Assembly (NCBI RefSeq): GCF_001698815.1
Contig: NZ_LGSI01000050.1
Span: 248,001 to 312,000, forward strand
DNA from: Pseudomonas syringae
GTDB lineage: Bacteria; Pseudomonadota; Gammaproteobacteria; Pseudomonadales; Pseudomonadaceae
DNA: 64,000 nt
Reading direction: 5' to 3'
This document shows, piece by piece, positions 42,107 to 51,022 of this stretch. Under the pieces are notes generated by a model that was not told the DNA's origin, did no database searches, and saw only the letters and a list, made by a program, of their open reading frames with translations. Numbering within the stretch: the stretch's first letter is position 1; every line of letters starts with the position of its first letter. The position numbers and the translations under genes were made by a program.

Positions 42107-43597
42107 CTATTCGCGAGCAAGCTCGCTCCCACCGTGTCCACCACGGCGGCTGGCAGTCTGCGGCCAGCCACCGCCCAACGCACGGAATGTGGCCACCGCC
42201 GCCCGGGCGTCATTGGCGTGCAGTTGCGCCAATTGATCCCGCGAGGTCAGCAGCAGCCGATCTTCATCCAGCACTTCCACCAAACTGATCGCCCCGCCTT
42301 TATAGGCATCCTGTGCGGCGTCGCGGGCGACTTTGTGGGCGGCGACTTCCTGTTCCACTTCTTTGTGCTGGGATTCCAGTTCGGTCAGGGTCACGATGGC
42401 GTTTTCCACATCCTCGGTGGCGCGCAGCATCGACTGGCGGTATTGCGCCAGAGCCTCAGCGTTGGCGCCTTTGGCCTGGGCGACTTCAGCGTCTACCCGA
42501 CCGAAATCGAACAGCCGCCAGTGCAGACCGACAATGGCCTGTGGCTGAAATGCCGAAGCGCCAATCAATGAACCACTGTGCAGACTTTCAAACCCCAGCA
42601 ATCCGGCCAGCGAGACCTTCGGGTAATACTCGGCAATGGCCGCGCCGATGCGTGCGCTGGATGCAGCCAGGCGGCGTTCGGCCGCCATCACGTCGGGACG
42701 CCGGCGCAGCAGGCTGGCAGGCCCGTCGGTGTTGGTGATGGTCGGCACCTTGTAGCTTTGCGAGCGGGTCAGCAACTCGTTGGCGTAGGTGCCGGGTTGC
42801 GCGCCCATCAGCACATCGAGCCGGTTGAGCTGCAACGCCAGTTCGGTGCGTAATGGCGGCAAGGTGGCGCGGGCCTGCAAGACCAGCGCCTGAGCCTGGG
42901 CCTGTTCGCGATGAGTCGACAAGCCGCTGCCGAAACGATCATTCACCAGCGCCAGCAAGGCCGCTTCGGTCTGTACCTGGTCTTCCGCCAAGGCGATGCG
43001 TTGCTGCGCGCCGCGCACCCGAAAGTAGGCGTCGGCAGCCTCGGCAGCCACGGAAATTCGCACGCCGGTGTGATTGGCCTCGGCTGCCTGGGCTTCGGCG
43101 CTGGCGGCTTGTTCGCCGCGCTTCAGGCCCCCGGCCAGGTCGACCTCCCAGCTGGCGCCAGCACCGATGGTTTCAATCGTCTGATTGCGTTCGTAGCCGG
43201 GAAAGGTGCTGCCGATCTTGCCCAGCGCGCTTTCCTGGGACTGGCGCTGACGCACGGCGCGGGCGTCGAGATTGCCCTCGGGCAAACGTTCGGCTCCCGC
43301 TTCACGGGCGGCGGCCTGGGCTTGTTCGACCCGCGCCATGGAGGCCTGCAGATCGAGATTCTGCTTCAGCACACGCTCGATGATCCGGGTCAGTTGCGGG
43401 TCGGCGAAACCGTTCCACCAGGTGTCCAGCGACGGCGCGGGCGTCTCGCCAATCCGCTGGTCGAGCAACGTCTGCTGGCTGAACGGGCCACTGACGATGG
43501 GCGCGGGCGTCTGGTATTCCGGGTCCACTGCGCAGCCGGCCAACGCCCCCATCAGCAGGCTCAAGGTCAATCTGTGGGTGCTATTCACGGTTTTCAT
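42107..43597 (-). CDS. NodT/OprM-type outer-membrane efflux lipoprotein
   Basis: A 496-residue outer-membrane channel of the RND/MFS-associated NodT family. The lipobox LAGC places the acylated cysteine at residue 22. Two TolC-type repeats follow (about residues 60-270 and 280-480). It is the last gene of a three-gene efflux operon with the MFS pump and membrane-fusion protein upstream. The final residues GGSELARE and the stop codon are encoded by a REP element (42110-42132), so the C-terminus has been extended or replaced by repeat sequence. Confidence 0.88.
   Translation of the reverse strand: MKTVNSTHRLTLSLLMGALAGCAVDPEYQTPAPIVSGPFSQQTLLDQRIGETPAPSLDTWWNGFADPQLTRIIERVLKQNLDLQASMARVEQAQAAAREAGAERLPEGNLDARAVRQRQSQESALGKIGSTFPGYERNQTIETIGAGASWEVDLAGGLKRGEQAASAEAQAAEANHTGVRISVAAEAADAYFRVRGAQQRIALAEDQVQTEAALLALVNDRFGSGLSTHREQAQAQALVLQARATLPPLRTELALQLNRLDVLMGAQPGTYANELLTRSQSYKVPTITNTDGPASLLRRRPDVMAAERRLAASSARIGAAIAEYYPKVSLAGLLGFESLHSGSLIGASAFQPQAIVGLHWRLFDFGRVDAEVAQAKGANAEALAQYRQSMLRATEDVENAIVTLTELESQHKEVEQEVAAHKVARDAAQDAYKGGAISLVEVLDEDRLLLTSRDQLAQLHANDARAAVATFRALGGGWPQTASRRGGHGGSELARE
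42110..42132. repeat. single REP inside efflux gene 3' end
   Basis: TTCGCGAGCAAGCTCGCTCC plus CAC, the same element as at 15910-15933. It overlaps the last eight codons of the outer-membrane protein gene. Confidence 0.85.
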
Positions 43598-43609
43598 GGT
43601 GTGGTTTTC

Positions 43610-45205
43610 TCAGTGAGCGTCGGCAGAAGGCGCAGCGGGCGGAACGATTTTGCGCATCAACGGCACCATGGCGGTGGCGATGATGAAACAGACCATGATC
43701 GCCAGGAACGCATCGGCATAGGTTTGGGTCTGGGCTTCGCGCAGCGTCAGCAGCCACAGTTGATGCAGCGCGGCGGTCATGCCGTCGTTGCCGGACTGGC
43801 CAAGGCTGGCCAGATTGCCGCTCACCTGGCTCAGCCATTGGTTCATGGCTTCATTGCTGCTGTTCAGGTGTTCGGCCATGCGCGTGAAATGCAGATTGGT
43901 GCGGTCGTTGAGAATCGTTGCGCAGGCGGCGATGCCAATCGCGCCACCGAGGTTACGCATCAGGTTGAACAACCCCGACGCCTGCTTGAGGCGCGCCATG
44001 GCCAGCCCGCCCAAGGTAAGCGTCACCGCTGGTGGCACGGCCAATTGTTGGGCAATGCCACGCAAGGCCTGGGGCAACAGCAATTCCTTGCCGCCCCAGT
44101 CGTGGGTGATTGGTGAGAAGTCCCACATCGACACGGCGAACAACGCGAGCCCGGCCATGAGAATCCAGCGCAGATCGACCCGATTGGCGAGAAACGCATA
44201 CAGCGGGATCGACATCACCTGAAACACGCCGGTGGAGAACACCGCAAGGCCGATATCCAGCGCGCTGTAGCCACGCACCCGACCCAGAAACAGCGGTGTC
44301 AGGTAAATCGTCGCGAACAGGCCGATGCCGGTCACGAACGAGAAGAAGCAACCCAAGGCGAAATTGCGATCTTTCAAGGCGCGCAAATCGACGATGGGGT
44401 TGGCCACGATCAAGGTGCGGCTGACGAATGCCAGCGCCGCGATCCCGGAAATCCACGCCGTCGCGACAATCGTGCTGTCGCTGAACCAGTTCCAGCGCGG
44501 TCCTTCCTCCAGCGTGTATTCCAGGCAGCCGAGGAACACCGCCATGAACAGCATGCTCGCGTAATCGGCGCCCTTGAGCAGGGACAGGTCGGGTTTGTCG
44601 ATACGCACCAGCATCGGCACGGCGACCGCGACAAAAATGCCCGGCAGCAGGTTGATGTAAAACAGCCAGTGCCAGGACGAAACATCAGTGATCCAGCCGC
44701 CAATCACCGGGCCCAGCGTCGGCGCCAGGGACGCGATGGCGCCGATGGTCGAAGCGGCGATGACTTTCTGTTTGCCAGTGAAGAACATGAACGCCGACGT
44801 AAATACCATCGGGATCATCGAGCCGCCGAGAAAACCTTGCAGGGCACGAAAGGCGATCATGCTCTGGATATTCCAGGCCAGGCCGCACAACAGGCTGGCG
44901 AGGGTGAAACCCACCGCCGAAGCGCAGAACAGCCAGCGGGTCGACATCACTCGGGACAACCAGCCGGACAGTGGGATGACGACGATTTCGGCGATCAGAT
45001 AGCTGGTCTGCACCCAGGCGGTTTCATCTGCGCCGGCCGACAACCCGCCGCCGATATCGCGTAGCGAAGCCGAGACAATCTGAATGTCGAGCAGGGCAAT
45101 GAACATGCCCACGCACATGGTGGCGAAGGCGAAAACCTTTTGCGCGGTGGGCATCGATGCCGCGTCGAAAGGCTGCGCAGAAGCAGCAGCGCTGACCGTG
45201 CTCAT
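43610..45205 (-). CDS. emrB: DHA2-family MFS multidrug transporter (EmrB-like)
   Basis: A 531-residue inner-membrane drug/proton antiporter with 14 predicted helices. The block MFIALLDIQIVSASLRDI lies at about residues 33-50, and WVQTSYLIAEIVVIPLSGWL and FCASAVGFTLASLLCGLA are typical EmrB features. It partners with the upstream membrane-fusion protein (overlap of four bases) and the downstream outer-membrane protein to span the envelope. Substrates are unknown; EmrB relatives export hydrophobic acids and uncouplers. Confidence 0.92.
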   Translation of the reverse strand: MSTVSAAASAQPFDAASMPTAQKVFAFATMCVGMFIALLDIQIVSASLRDIGGGLSAGADETAWVQTSYLIAEIVVIPLSGWLSRVMSTRWLFCASAVGFTLASLLCGLAWNIQSMIAFRALQGFLGGSMIPMVFTSAFMFFTGKQKVIAASTIGAIASLAPTLGPVIGGWITDVSSWHWLFYINLLPGIFVAVAVPMLVRIDKPDLSLLKGADYASMLFMAVFLGCLEYTLEEGPRWNWFSDSTIVATAWISGIAALAFVSRTLIVANPIVDLRALKDRNFALGCFFSFVTGIGLFATIYLTPLFLGRVRGYSALDIGLAVFSTGVFQVMSIPLYAFLANRVDLRWILMAGLALFAVSMWDFSPITHDWGGKELLLPQALRGIAQQLAVPPAVTLTLGGLAMARLKQASGLFNLMRNLGGAIGIAACATILNDRTNLHFTRMAEHLNSSNEAMNQWLSQVSGNLASLGQSGNDGMTAALHQLWLLTLREAQTQTYADAFLAIMVCFIIATAMVPLMRKIVPPAAPSADAH

Positions 45206-46353
45206 GGCGCACGGCTCACATTAGCCGCAGCAACCGGTGCGGATGGAGTCTGAATGCTGACCTTGGCGTTGGTGTCGACTTGCGCGGTAACCGAAAGACC
45301 CGGGCGCAGACTGCCCAGCGTGCTGTCGTTCTGATCCAGCAAGACCCGAACTGGCACTCGTTGCACGATCTTGGTGAAGTTGCCGGTGGCGTTTTCCGGT
45401 GGTAGTACGCTGAATTGTGCACCGGTCGCCGGGGCCAGGCTGTCCAGATGCCCGTGAAACTCGCGACCCGGCAGCACGTCGGCGTGAATAGTCACCGGTT
45501 GGCCGGGCAGCATGTGCGCCAATTGGTCTTCCTTGAAGTTGGCGTCGACCCACAAGCCGCTGGCGGGTACCACGGAAAGCAGCTGGCTTCCAGCCGCTGC
45601 GTAGGCGCCGACTCGCGCCCGACGGTTGCCGATAACGCCATCCACCGGCGCACGTAATTCGGTGTAGGCCACGTTGAGCTGCGCCATCTCACGCTCGGCC
45701 ACGGCTTGCATCAAGGCGGCGCGGGCCTGCTGTTTCTGGCTGGCAATCACATTGAGTTGCCGCTGCGTAGCGAGCAGCGAAGCCTGGGCCTTGGCGCCGT
45801 TGGCTTGTGCAGTCTTGAACGTCGCGTCAGCACGCTGGGCGCTTTCTACCGATACGGCGGAGCGGCTTACCAATTCTTTGTAGCGCGCATGATCGTCCCG
45901 AGAGCGCACGGTTTCGGCGTTGGCGGCATCGATGCCAGCCTTGGCCTGACCGATCACGGCGTGTTGCAGTTCTTCGGTGGCATCCAGATTGGCCAGCAGC
46001 GCCTGCTGAGCGGCAACTGCGCCTTCGGCTTTGTGCAGCGCGGCCTGGTAATCACGGTCGTCGATCTTTACCAGCAAGTCACCGGCGTGGACGAACTGGT
46101 TGTCGACGACTTTCAACTCGGTGATATAGCCCGGCACCTTGGGGCCAATCACGGTAACGTCGCCACCGATATACGCATCGTCGGTGGATTCAATGAAGCG
46201 ACCGACCGTCCACCAGTGCAGGCCAAATACCACCGCGACTACCAATGCGGCAACGATCACCAGCAGCAACAACAGGCGTTTGAGCAAGGGCGACTTGTTG
46301 CGCGATGGGACGGCGGTGTTGGCCGTTACATCGGCCTGAAGTGAACTGTTCAT
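45202..46353 (-). CDS. emrA: HlyD-family membrane-fusion protein (EmrA-like)
   Basis: A 383-residue periplasmic adaptor with an N-terminal anchor helix (about residues 26-48), the EmrA start STDDAYIGGDVTVIGPKVPG, a long alpha-helical hairpin (about 100-225), and lipoyl and beta-barrel domains (RAPVDGVIGNRRARVGAY). The ATG at 46353 has AGGT upstream; the long ORF extension covers the promoter and operator region. It is the first gene of the efflux operon. Confidence 0.9.
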   Translation of the reverse strand: MNSSLQADVTANTAVPSRNKSPLLKRLLLLLVIVAALVVAVVFGLHWWTVGRFIESTDDAYIGGDVTVIGPKVPGYITELKVVDNQFVHAGDLLVKIDDRDYQAALHKAEGAVAAQQALLANLDATEELQHAVIGQAKAGIDAANAETVRSRDDHARYKELVSRSAVSVESAQRADATFKTAQANGAKAQASLLATQRQLNVIASQKQQARAALMQAVAEREMAQLNVAYTELRAPVDGVIGNRRARVGAYAAAGSQLLSVVPASGLWVDANFKEDQLAHMLPGQPVTIHADVLPGREFHGHLDSLAPATGAQFSVLPPENATGNFTKIVQRVPVRVLLDQNDSTLGSLRPGLSVTAQVDTNAKVSIQTPSAPVAAANVSRAP

Positions 46354-46414
46354 CAACGTTACCTGTGGGAGTCCGATGTGCGTCGCGGCCTTGGCCCGCG
46401 ACGGAATTTTATGG

Positions 46415-46442
46415 ATTACGGTCGTAATATTATGGTCGTAAT
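46415..46442. promoter_or_regulatory. tandem 14-bp palindromes upstream of efflux operon
   Basis: ATTACGGTCGTAAT (46415-46428, a perfect palindrome) is followed without a gap by ATTATGGTCGTAAT (46429-46442, one change). They lie 62-89 bases before the emrA start, where a TetR- or MarR-type repressor would bind. No such regulator gene is next to the operon. Confidence 0.6.
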
Positions 46443-46583
46443 GTAAGTCCATATTTCCGATCACGCAAGGGTAGAAATGCGCAGATGAGTCTGAACACGA
46501 GTAAGGAACCCTCTGCCCATGGCGTCGTTCACATGTCACATTGACCACCGACAGCAGAGCATTCCCACTATCGGAGACATTCC

Positions 46584-46913
46584 ATGAGCAGCCAGCTTTA
46601 CGCCACCACCGCACCGACGCGCGCCGAGGTAGACGCCTTGCAGGGTCCGACGCTGATCGAGTTCGGCACCGATTGGTGCGGTTACTGCAAAGCGGCGCAG
46701 CCGCTGATCAGCACGGTCTTGCGCGATTACCCCAACGTGCGGCATTTGAAAATCGAGGACGGCAGCGGGCGACCGCTAGGGCGTTCGTTTCGTGTCAAGT
46801 TATGGCCGACACTGATATTCATGCGCGACGGTCAGGAGTTGAGCCGTCTGGTTCGGCCCACCCAAACCAGTGATATCGAAGAGGCGTGCGAAGGGATGGT
46901 GAGGCAGGGCTGA
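46584..46913 (+). CDS. thioredoxin-family protein
   Basis: A 109-residue thioredoxin-fold protein with the active site WCGYC (Cys32 and Cys35) and a cis-proline segment (LWPTLIFM). There is no signal peptide, so it should act in the cytoplasm. The CGYC dipeptide differs from CGPC of canonical TrxA. It is divergent from the efflux operon and could share its promoter region. Specific targets are unknown. Confidence 0.88.
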   Translation: MSSQLYATTAPTRAEVDALQGPTLIEFGTDWCGYCKAAQPLISTVLRDYPNVRHLKIEDGSGRPLGRSFRVKLWPTLIFMRDGQELSRLVRPTQTSDIEEACEGMVRQG

Positions 46914-47075
46914 GGAGCAAGCTGACCAAGGCTTCATCCCAAGGAAGCCATTGAACGCTACTCAAGGAGCATACGAAGACGGCCACCGGCTTTGTAAAAT
47001 CAGTGGCAAGGCGGGCCAGGCGGCTTTAACCAGCATTGGCTTTGCGCCCTTGTGATGCTTTGATGCCCGGAAGGC

Positions 47076-47741
47076 TCAGCGCCGCAGGTACGCCGCGAAA
47101 TCAATGTCTCCGGCACTGAGAATGGCTTGCACCCTGTTGTGCACATTAAGCTTGCGCAGGATCGCAGAGACATGGGCCTTGACCGTGGTTTCGGCGATTT
47201 CCAGGGTGTAGGCGATCTGTTTGTTCGACTCGCCCTTGGTCATGCGTTCCAGCACCAGCAGTTGCTTGCGGGTCAGGGCTTGCAGCAGTTCCGGTGGGAA
47301 GCTTCGGGTTTCGCTGTTATGTCGGCGGGTGGCGGGTTTCTGACTGCGGATGATGTCCGAAGGCAGATAAACGTTGCCGTTGAGGATCTGCTCGATGGCT
47401 TGGGTCATTTGCAGCCGTGGCGACGATTTGGTGATGAAACCCACTGCGCCATAGGTGATGGCCTGCAGGACGATCTGTTTGTCCTGCTCGGCAGAAACGA
47501 TGACCACCGGGATGGTCGGCGCTTCGTTGCGCAGGTTTATCAGGCCATTCAAGCCATGCATGCCGGGCATGTTCAAGTCCAGCAGGATCAGGTCAAGATC
47601 GTCATGTTCCTGAGTCAAGGCCAGGGCGCTTTCCAGATCCTCGGTTTCCATGACTTCAGTGCCGGGGAAGCCGTCAGTGATGACGTTATGGATGGCTTCG
47701 CGAAACAACGGGTGATCGTCGGCTATTAGAATTTTGTACAT
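47076..47741 (-). CDS. agmR: LuxR-type response regulator of alcohol oxidation (AgmR/ErbR/PedR1 type)
   Basis: A 221-residue response regulator. The receiver domain has acidic pocket Asp8/Asp9, phosphoacceptor Asp55 (LLDLNMPG) and a conserved Lys near 108. A LuxR helix-turn-helix follows (ALTRKQLLVLERMTKGESNKQIAYTLEIAETTVKAH region, about residues 155-210). The N-terminus MYKILIADDHPLFREAI is what I recall for AgmR/ErbR, the activator of quinoprotein alcohol dehydrogenases. It lies at the end of the quinoprotein cluster without an adjacent kinase. The ATG at 47741 is chosen over a long arginine-rich extension. Confidence 0.88.
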   Translation of the reverse strand: MYKILIADDHPLFREAIHNVITDGFPGTEVMETEDLESALALTQEHDDLDLILLDLNMPGMHGLNGLINLRNEAPTIPVVIVSAEQDKQIVLQAITYGAVGFITKSSPRLQMTQAIEQILNGNVYLPSDIIRSQKPATRRHNSETRSFPPELLQALTRKQLLVLERMTKGESNKQIAYTLEIAETTVKAHVSAILRKLNVHNRVQAILSAGDIDFAAYLRR

Positions 47742-47809
47742 GCCATTCACCTTGTTTTTATGGAATATCTTGTTGTTCTGATGGTTGCTTCGGGTTCGTT
47801 GCGCTTGCG

Positions 47810-48358
47810 TCAGGGCAGCGGCACCGGTTGCGCGGGTTTGACGGGCAAACCGGCAGCCTGCCAGGCGTCGAGACCGTCGCGATACCAATACAGATCACTG
47901 TAGCCCAGCGCCGCTGCGCGTTTCACCGCATTCCAGCTCAGCCAGCAATCGGCGCGGCAGTAAAACACCATCGGCAAATCCCGGTGACCTGCGCTGGCCA
48001 GTTGCAGATGGTCGGCGAAATAAGCCTGCCATTGCGCCGTCAGTTCGCCGTCGCCGGTGTTGGCCAGCCACAGACTGCCTGGCAGATTCGCATGAGGTTC
48101 GTCTTCGATGAAGCGACCTTGCAGCCATTGTCGGCGATACACATCGATCAGCACTGGTTTGGCCGGTTGTTCCAGAAGCGCCTGAAGTTGCACGGTGTCA
48201 ATGATCCTCGCGCCCTCGACCTGAACGGGCGTCGGGCTGCGATACAACGCAATGCGAAAGCCATCGGCGGAAAACAGCGGGGTTTCAGCCAGGGCGAGGG
48301 CGGGCATGGTCGTGGCAAGCACCATCATTAGCAGGGTTGAGCGCAAAGCACGCAGCAT
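47810..48358 (-). CDS. PQQ-dependent catabolism-associated rhodanese-like CxxxCW protein
   Basis: A 182-residue secreted protein. Signal peptide residues 1-24 (ending ALAE) are followed by a rhodanese-like domain with the loop YCRADCW (Cys134, Cys138, Trp139), the family hallmark of the PQQ-associated CXXCW group. These proteins occur only with quinoprotein dehydrogenase genes, and their reaction is unknown. The ATG at 48358 has AAGGA nine bases upstream. A copy of the ped-cluster motif lies 83-97 bases ahead of the start, suggesting its own promoter. Confidence 0.85.
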   Translation of the reverse strand: MLRALRSTLLMMVLATTMPALALAETPLFSADGFRIALYRSPTPVQVEGARIIDTVQLQALLEQPAKPVLIDVYRRQWLQGRFIEDEPHANLPGSLWLANTGDGELTAQWQAYFADHLQLASAGHRDLPMVFYCRADCWLSWNAVKRAAALGYSDLYWYRDGLDAWQAAGLPVKPAQPVPLP

Positions 48359-48440
48359 GGCGGCTATTCCTTTCTTGTTATGACCTGCATTACAAGGCAC
48401 AACCGCCGCTTTGGGAATGCGACGATAGAAAGCAAAACCG

Positions 48441-48455
48441 GTACTAAAGTAGTAG
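48441..48455. promoter_or_regulatory. ped-cluster motif, site 1
   Basis: GTACTAAAGTAGTAG, an imperfect palindrome related to 52286-52300. It lies upstream of the CxxxCW gene, between that gene and the ABC permease gene. Confidence 0.5.
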
Positions 48456-48483
48456 AAACGCTGCGCTGAGCGACCTGCGGATT

Positions 48484-49275
48484 TTACCCTGGCTTGCGGA
48501 CGGCGGCGTGCTGGGGATTGAAAGTGATGATGGCGAGCACCGTGAAAATGATCGTCAAGCCCAGGCAAACTGCCGCTGCCAGTGGGTTGAAACGCTCATA
48601 AAGCGCGAAGCGCACCAGCTCCACCGCATGGCTGAACGGGTTGATCGCGCACAGCCAATACAGCCATTGGCTGGCCTCCTGCATCTTCCACAGTGGATAA
48701 AGCGCCGACGACAGGAAAAACATCGGGAAGATCACGAAATTCATCACCCCGGCGAAGTTTTCCAGTTGGCGGATCGCATTCGACAGCAACAGACCCAACG
48801 CGCTGAGCATCAACGCCACCAACAACAAGGCTGGTAGCGCCGCCAGCAAACCCCATGCGGGGGGTTGCACGCCGTAAACCCAGGCAATCGCCAGAAAGGC
48901 ATACACCTGCAGCAGCGAAATCAATGACGTGGCCAGTAGCTTGCTCACCAGCAAAAACGTGCGTGGCAGCGGGCTGGTGAGTAATACGCGCATGCTGCCC
49001 ATTTCCCGGTCGTAGACCATGGACAACGAGCCTTGCATGCCGTTGAACAGCAGAATCATGCAGGCCAGGCCCGGAATGATGTACACCTCGTAAGGGATGT
49101 AAGTGTCGTAGGGCTCGATGATGGCGATGCCCAATGCCGCGCGAAAACCTGCCGCGAACACCAATAGCCAGAGCAATGGCCGCACCAGGGCGCTGAGGAA
49201 TCGCGTGCGTTGCAGAATGAAACGCAGCCATTCACGCAGGACGATTCCGCTGAAACATTGCCAATAAGCATTCAT
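48484..49275 (-). CDS. pedC: ABC-2 type transporter permease of quinoprotein cluster (PedC-like)
   Basis: A 263-residue inner-membrane permease of the ABC-2 family with six helices and the family segment GMQGSLSMVYDREMGSMRVLL (position about 80-100). Homologues next to PQQ alcohol dehydrogenase genes are named PedC. As an ABC-2 protein it would be an exporter or a membrane-remodelling transporter. The substrate is unknown. The start overlaps the ATPase stop by four bases. Confidence 0.88.
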   Translation of the reverse strand: MNAYWQCFSGIVLREWLRFILQRTRFLSALVRPLLWLLVFAAGFRAALGIAIIEPYDTYIPYEVYIIPGLACMILLFNGMQGSLSMVYDREMGSMRVLLTSPLPRTFLLVSKLLATSLISLLQVYAFLAIAWVYGVQPPAWGLLAALPALLLVALMLSALGLLLSNAIRQLENFAGVMNFVIFPMFFLSSALYPLWKMQEASQWLYWLCAINPFSHAVELVRFALYERFNPLAAAVCLGLTIIFTVLAIITFNPQHAAVRKPG

Positions 49276-50015
49276 CGTCCGGTGGCTCCAGTACTGGAAG
49301 TGACAGTCAGTTGTGCGAACGCGGTGCCCAGTTCACCACCATGTTCGGCGCTGACGGCTCCGGCGTTGCCCGAGGCCACCAGGCGTCCTTGATGCAGAAT
49401 CAGCAAGTCATCGTCGGGCTGCACTTCGTCCAGTAAATGCGTGGTCCAAAGCACGCTGATGCCTTGTTCGCGGCACAGGCTGCGCACGTGCTGGTTGAGC
49501 GCCAGACGGCTGGCCGGATCAAGGCCGACGCTGGCTTCGTCGAGCAGCAACAGGCGTGGCTCATGCAGCAAGGCGCGAGCGATTTCCACCCGGCGCCGAT
49601 GCCCGCCATTGAGCGCGCGGACCCGTTCGGCCTTGCGCTCGGTCAATCCCTGGCGGGCCAATTCCTCAGCGACGCGAACGATAGCGTGGCGGCGCGGCAT
49701 ACCGTGCAGCGCGGCGTGATAACGCAGGTTTTGCTCGACGCTCAAATCCAGGTCCAGCGTACTTTGTTGAAACACCACGCCCAATTGCCGCAACGCCGGA
49801 CGTGGCGTCTGGCGCAGGGAACAGCCGCCCACGCGAATTTCGCCGCGTTGCAGGTCATACAGCCGGGTCAGCAGGGCGATCAGGGTTGATTTACCCGCGC
49901 CATTGGGGCCGAGCAACGCACCAAAGCGGCCCGGAGCGAGGCTGAAACTGATCTGGCGCAAGGCTTCCCGAGGACCGTAGGCGAAGCTCAGGTCGTCGAC
50001 TTCCAGTGCGCTCAT
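49272..50015 (-). CDS. pedB: ABC transporter ATP-binding protein of quinoprotein cluster (PedB-like)
   Basis: A 247-residue ATPase with Walker A GPNGAGKS (36-43) and Walker B LLLLDEASVGLD. The signature is LNGGH rather than the usual LSGGQ. It pairs with the PedC-like permease. The ATG at 50015 overlaps the stop of the beta-propeller gene by four bases, so the operon reads binding protein, propeller, ATPase, permease. Confidence 0.88.
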   Translation of the reverse strand: MSALEVDDLSFAYGPREALRQISFSLAPGRFGALLGPNGAGKSTLIALLTRLYDLQRGEIRVGGCSLRQTPRPALRQLGVVFQQSTLDLDLSVEQNLRYHAALHGMPRRHAIVRVAEELARQGLTERKAERVRALNGGHRRRVEIARALLHEPRLLLLDEASVGLDPASRLALNQHVRSLCREQGISVLWTTHLLDEVQPDDDLLILHQGRLVASGNAGAVSAEHGGELGTAFAQLTVTSSTGATGR

Positions 50016-50986
50016 GGGGTCACGACCACGCCCCAAGGGTAACGGCCGACCTTGATCGACTTGGTTACCTTGAGACTGGCGACGTCGATCACCGACACAT
50101 CGCCACTCACGCCGTTAGTGGTCAGCAACTGGCTTTGATCCGGGGTAAACGCCATCTGCCAGACCCGCCGACCGACGAGCAGGTAATCGACGATTTCCAG
50201 GGTCTTGGCGTCGATCACCGCCACATGGTTGGCCGGGCCAAGGGCCACGAAGGCGTATTTGCCGTTGGCGGCGATCTTGATGCCCACCGGCTGCACCTTG
50301 TCCGGGTGAACACCTTTGATCTTGAAGTTCAGGGTCTTGATGATCTTGCGGGTGGCGACGTCGATCACACTCACCGTGCCGCCGATTTCCGCCGATGCCC
50401 AGAGTTGCGAACCGTCCTGATTGAACTCGACGAAGCGTGGCCGTTGATCCACCAGGGTGTTGTCGGCCAGGGTCTGAGTGCTGGTGTCGATCCAGTGCAG
50501 CATGTTGGTGGTTTCGCTGGTATTGACCGCCCACTTGCCGTCGGGGCTGACCGCCATGCCTTCGGGTTCGACGCCGACATCGATCTGCGCCAGGACCTTG
50601 GAGTTCTCCGTATCGATCACCGTCACCAGCGAGTCGTCTTCGTTGGAAACATACAGCCAGCGGTTGTTGGGGTGCAGGGCGAACTGTTCCGGGTCTTTGC
50701 CGGAAGGCAGCTCCTTGATGATTTTGTGGGTGGCCACGTCCATCACTTGCACCCGGTCCGAGTCGCTGGCGCAGATGTACAGCAGCTTGTTGTCATGGGA
50801 CAGCAGCAAACCCCGTGGACGCATGCCGACGGCAATGGTTTGCGTGACTTTCAGGCTGTCCATGTCGATCAGGCTCAGGCTGTTGTCCTTTTCGTTGGAC
50901 ACCCAGGCGGTGGCCGCCAGGCTTTGCCCCGCGAGGGTTGAAAGGGCGGCGGCCATCAAGGCAGTGGCGATCAGGGTGCGGCGCAT
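50012..50986 (-). CDS. PQQ-dependent catabolism-associated beta-propeller protein
   Basis: A 324-residue periplasmic protein. Signal peptide residues 1-24 (ending SLAA) are followed by about seven YVTN-type repeats (patterns such as VTVIDTENSKVLAQIDVG and VSVIDVATRKIIKTL), each about 42 residues long. It belongs to a family found only beside quinoprotein dehydrogenases; it may bind PQQ or a partner protein but has no known activity. It shares the operon with the ABC transporter. Confidence 0.88.
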   Translation of the reverse strand: MRRTLIATALMAAALSTLAGQSLAATAWVSNEKDNSLSLIDMDSLKVTQTIAVGMRPRGLLLSHDNKLLYICASDSDRVQVMDVATHKIIKELPSGKDPEQFALHPNNRWLYVSNEDDSLVTVIDTENSKVLAQIDVGVEPEGMAVSPDGKWAVNTSETTNMLHWIDTSTQTLADNTLVDQRPRFVEFNQDGSQLWASAEIGGTVSVIDVATRKIIKTLNFKIKGVHPDKVQPVGIKIAANGKYAFVALGPANHVAVIDAKTLEIVDYLLVGRRVWQMAFTPDQSQLLTTNGVSGDVSVIDVASLKVTKSIKVGRYPWGVVVTP

Positions 50987-51022
50987 GGCGTGTTCCTTAT
51001 TGTTGGAATTGTCGGCAAAACG

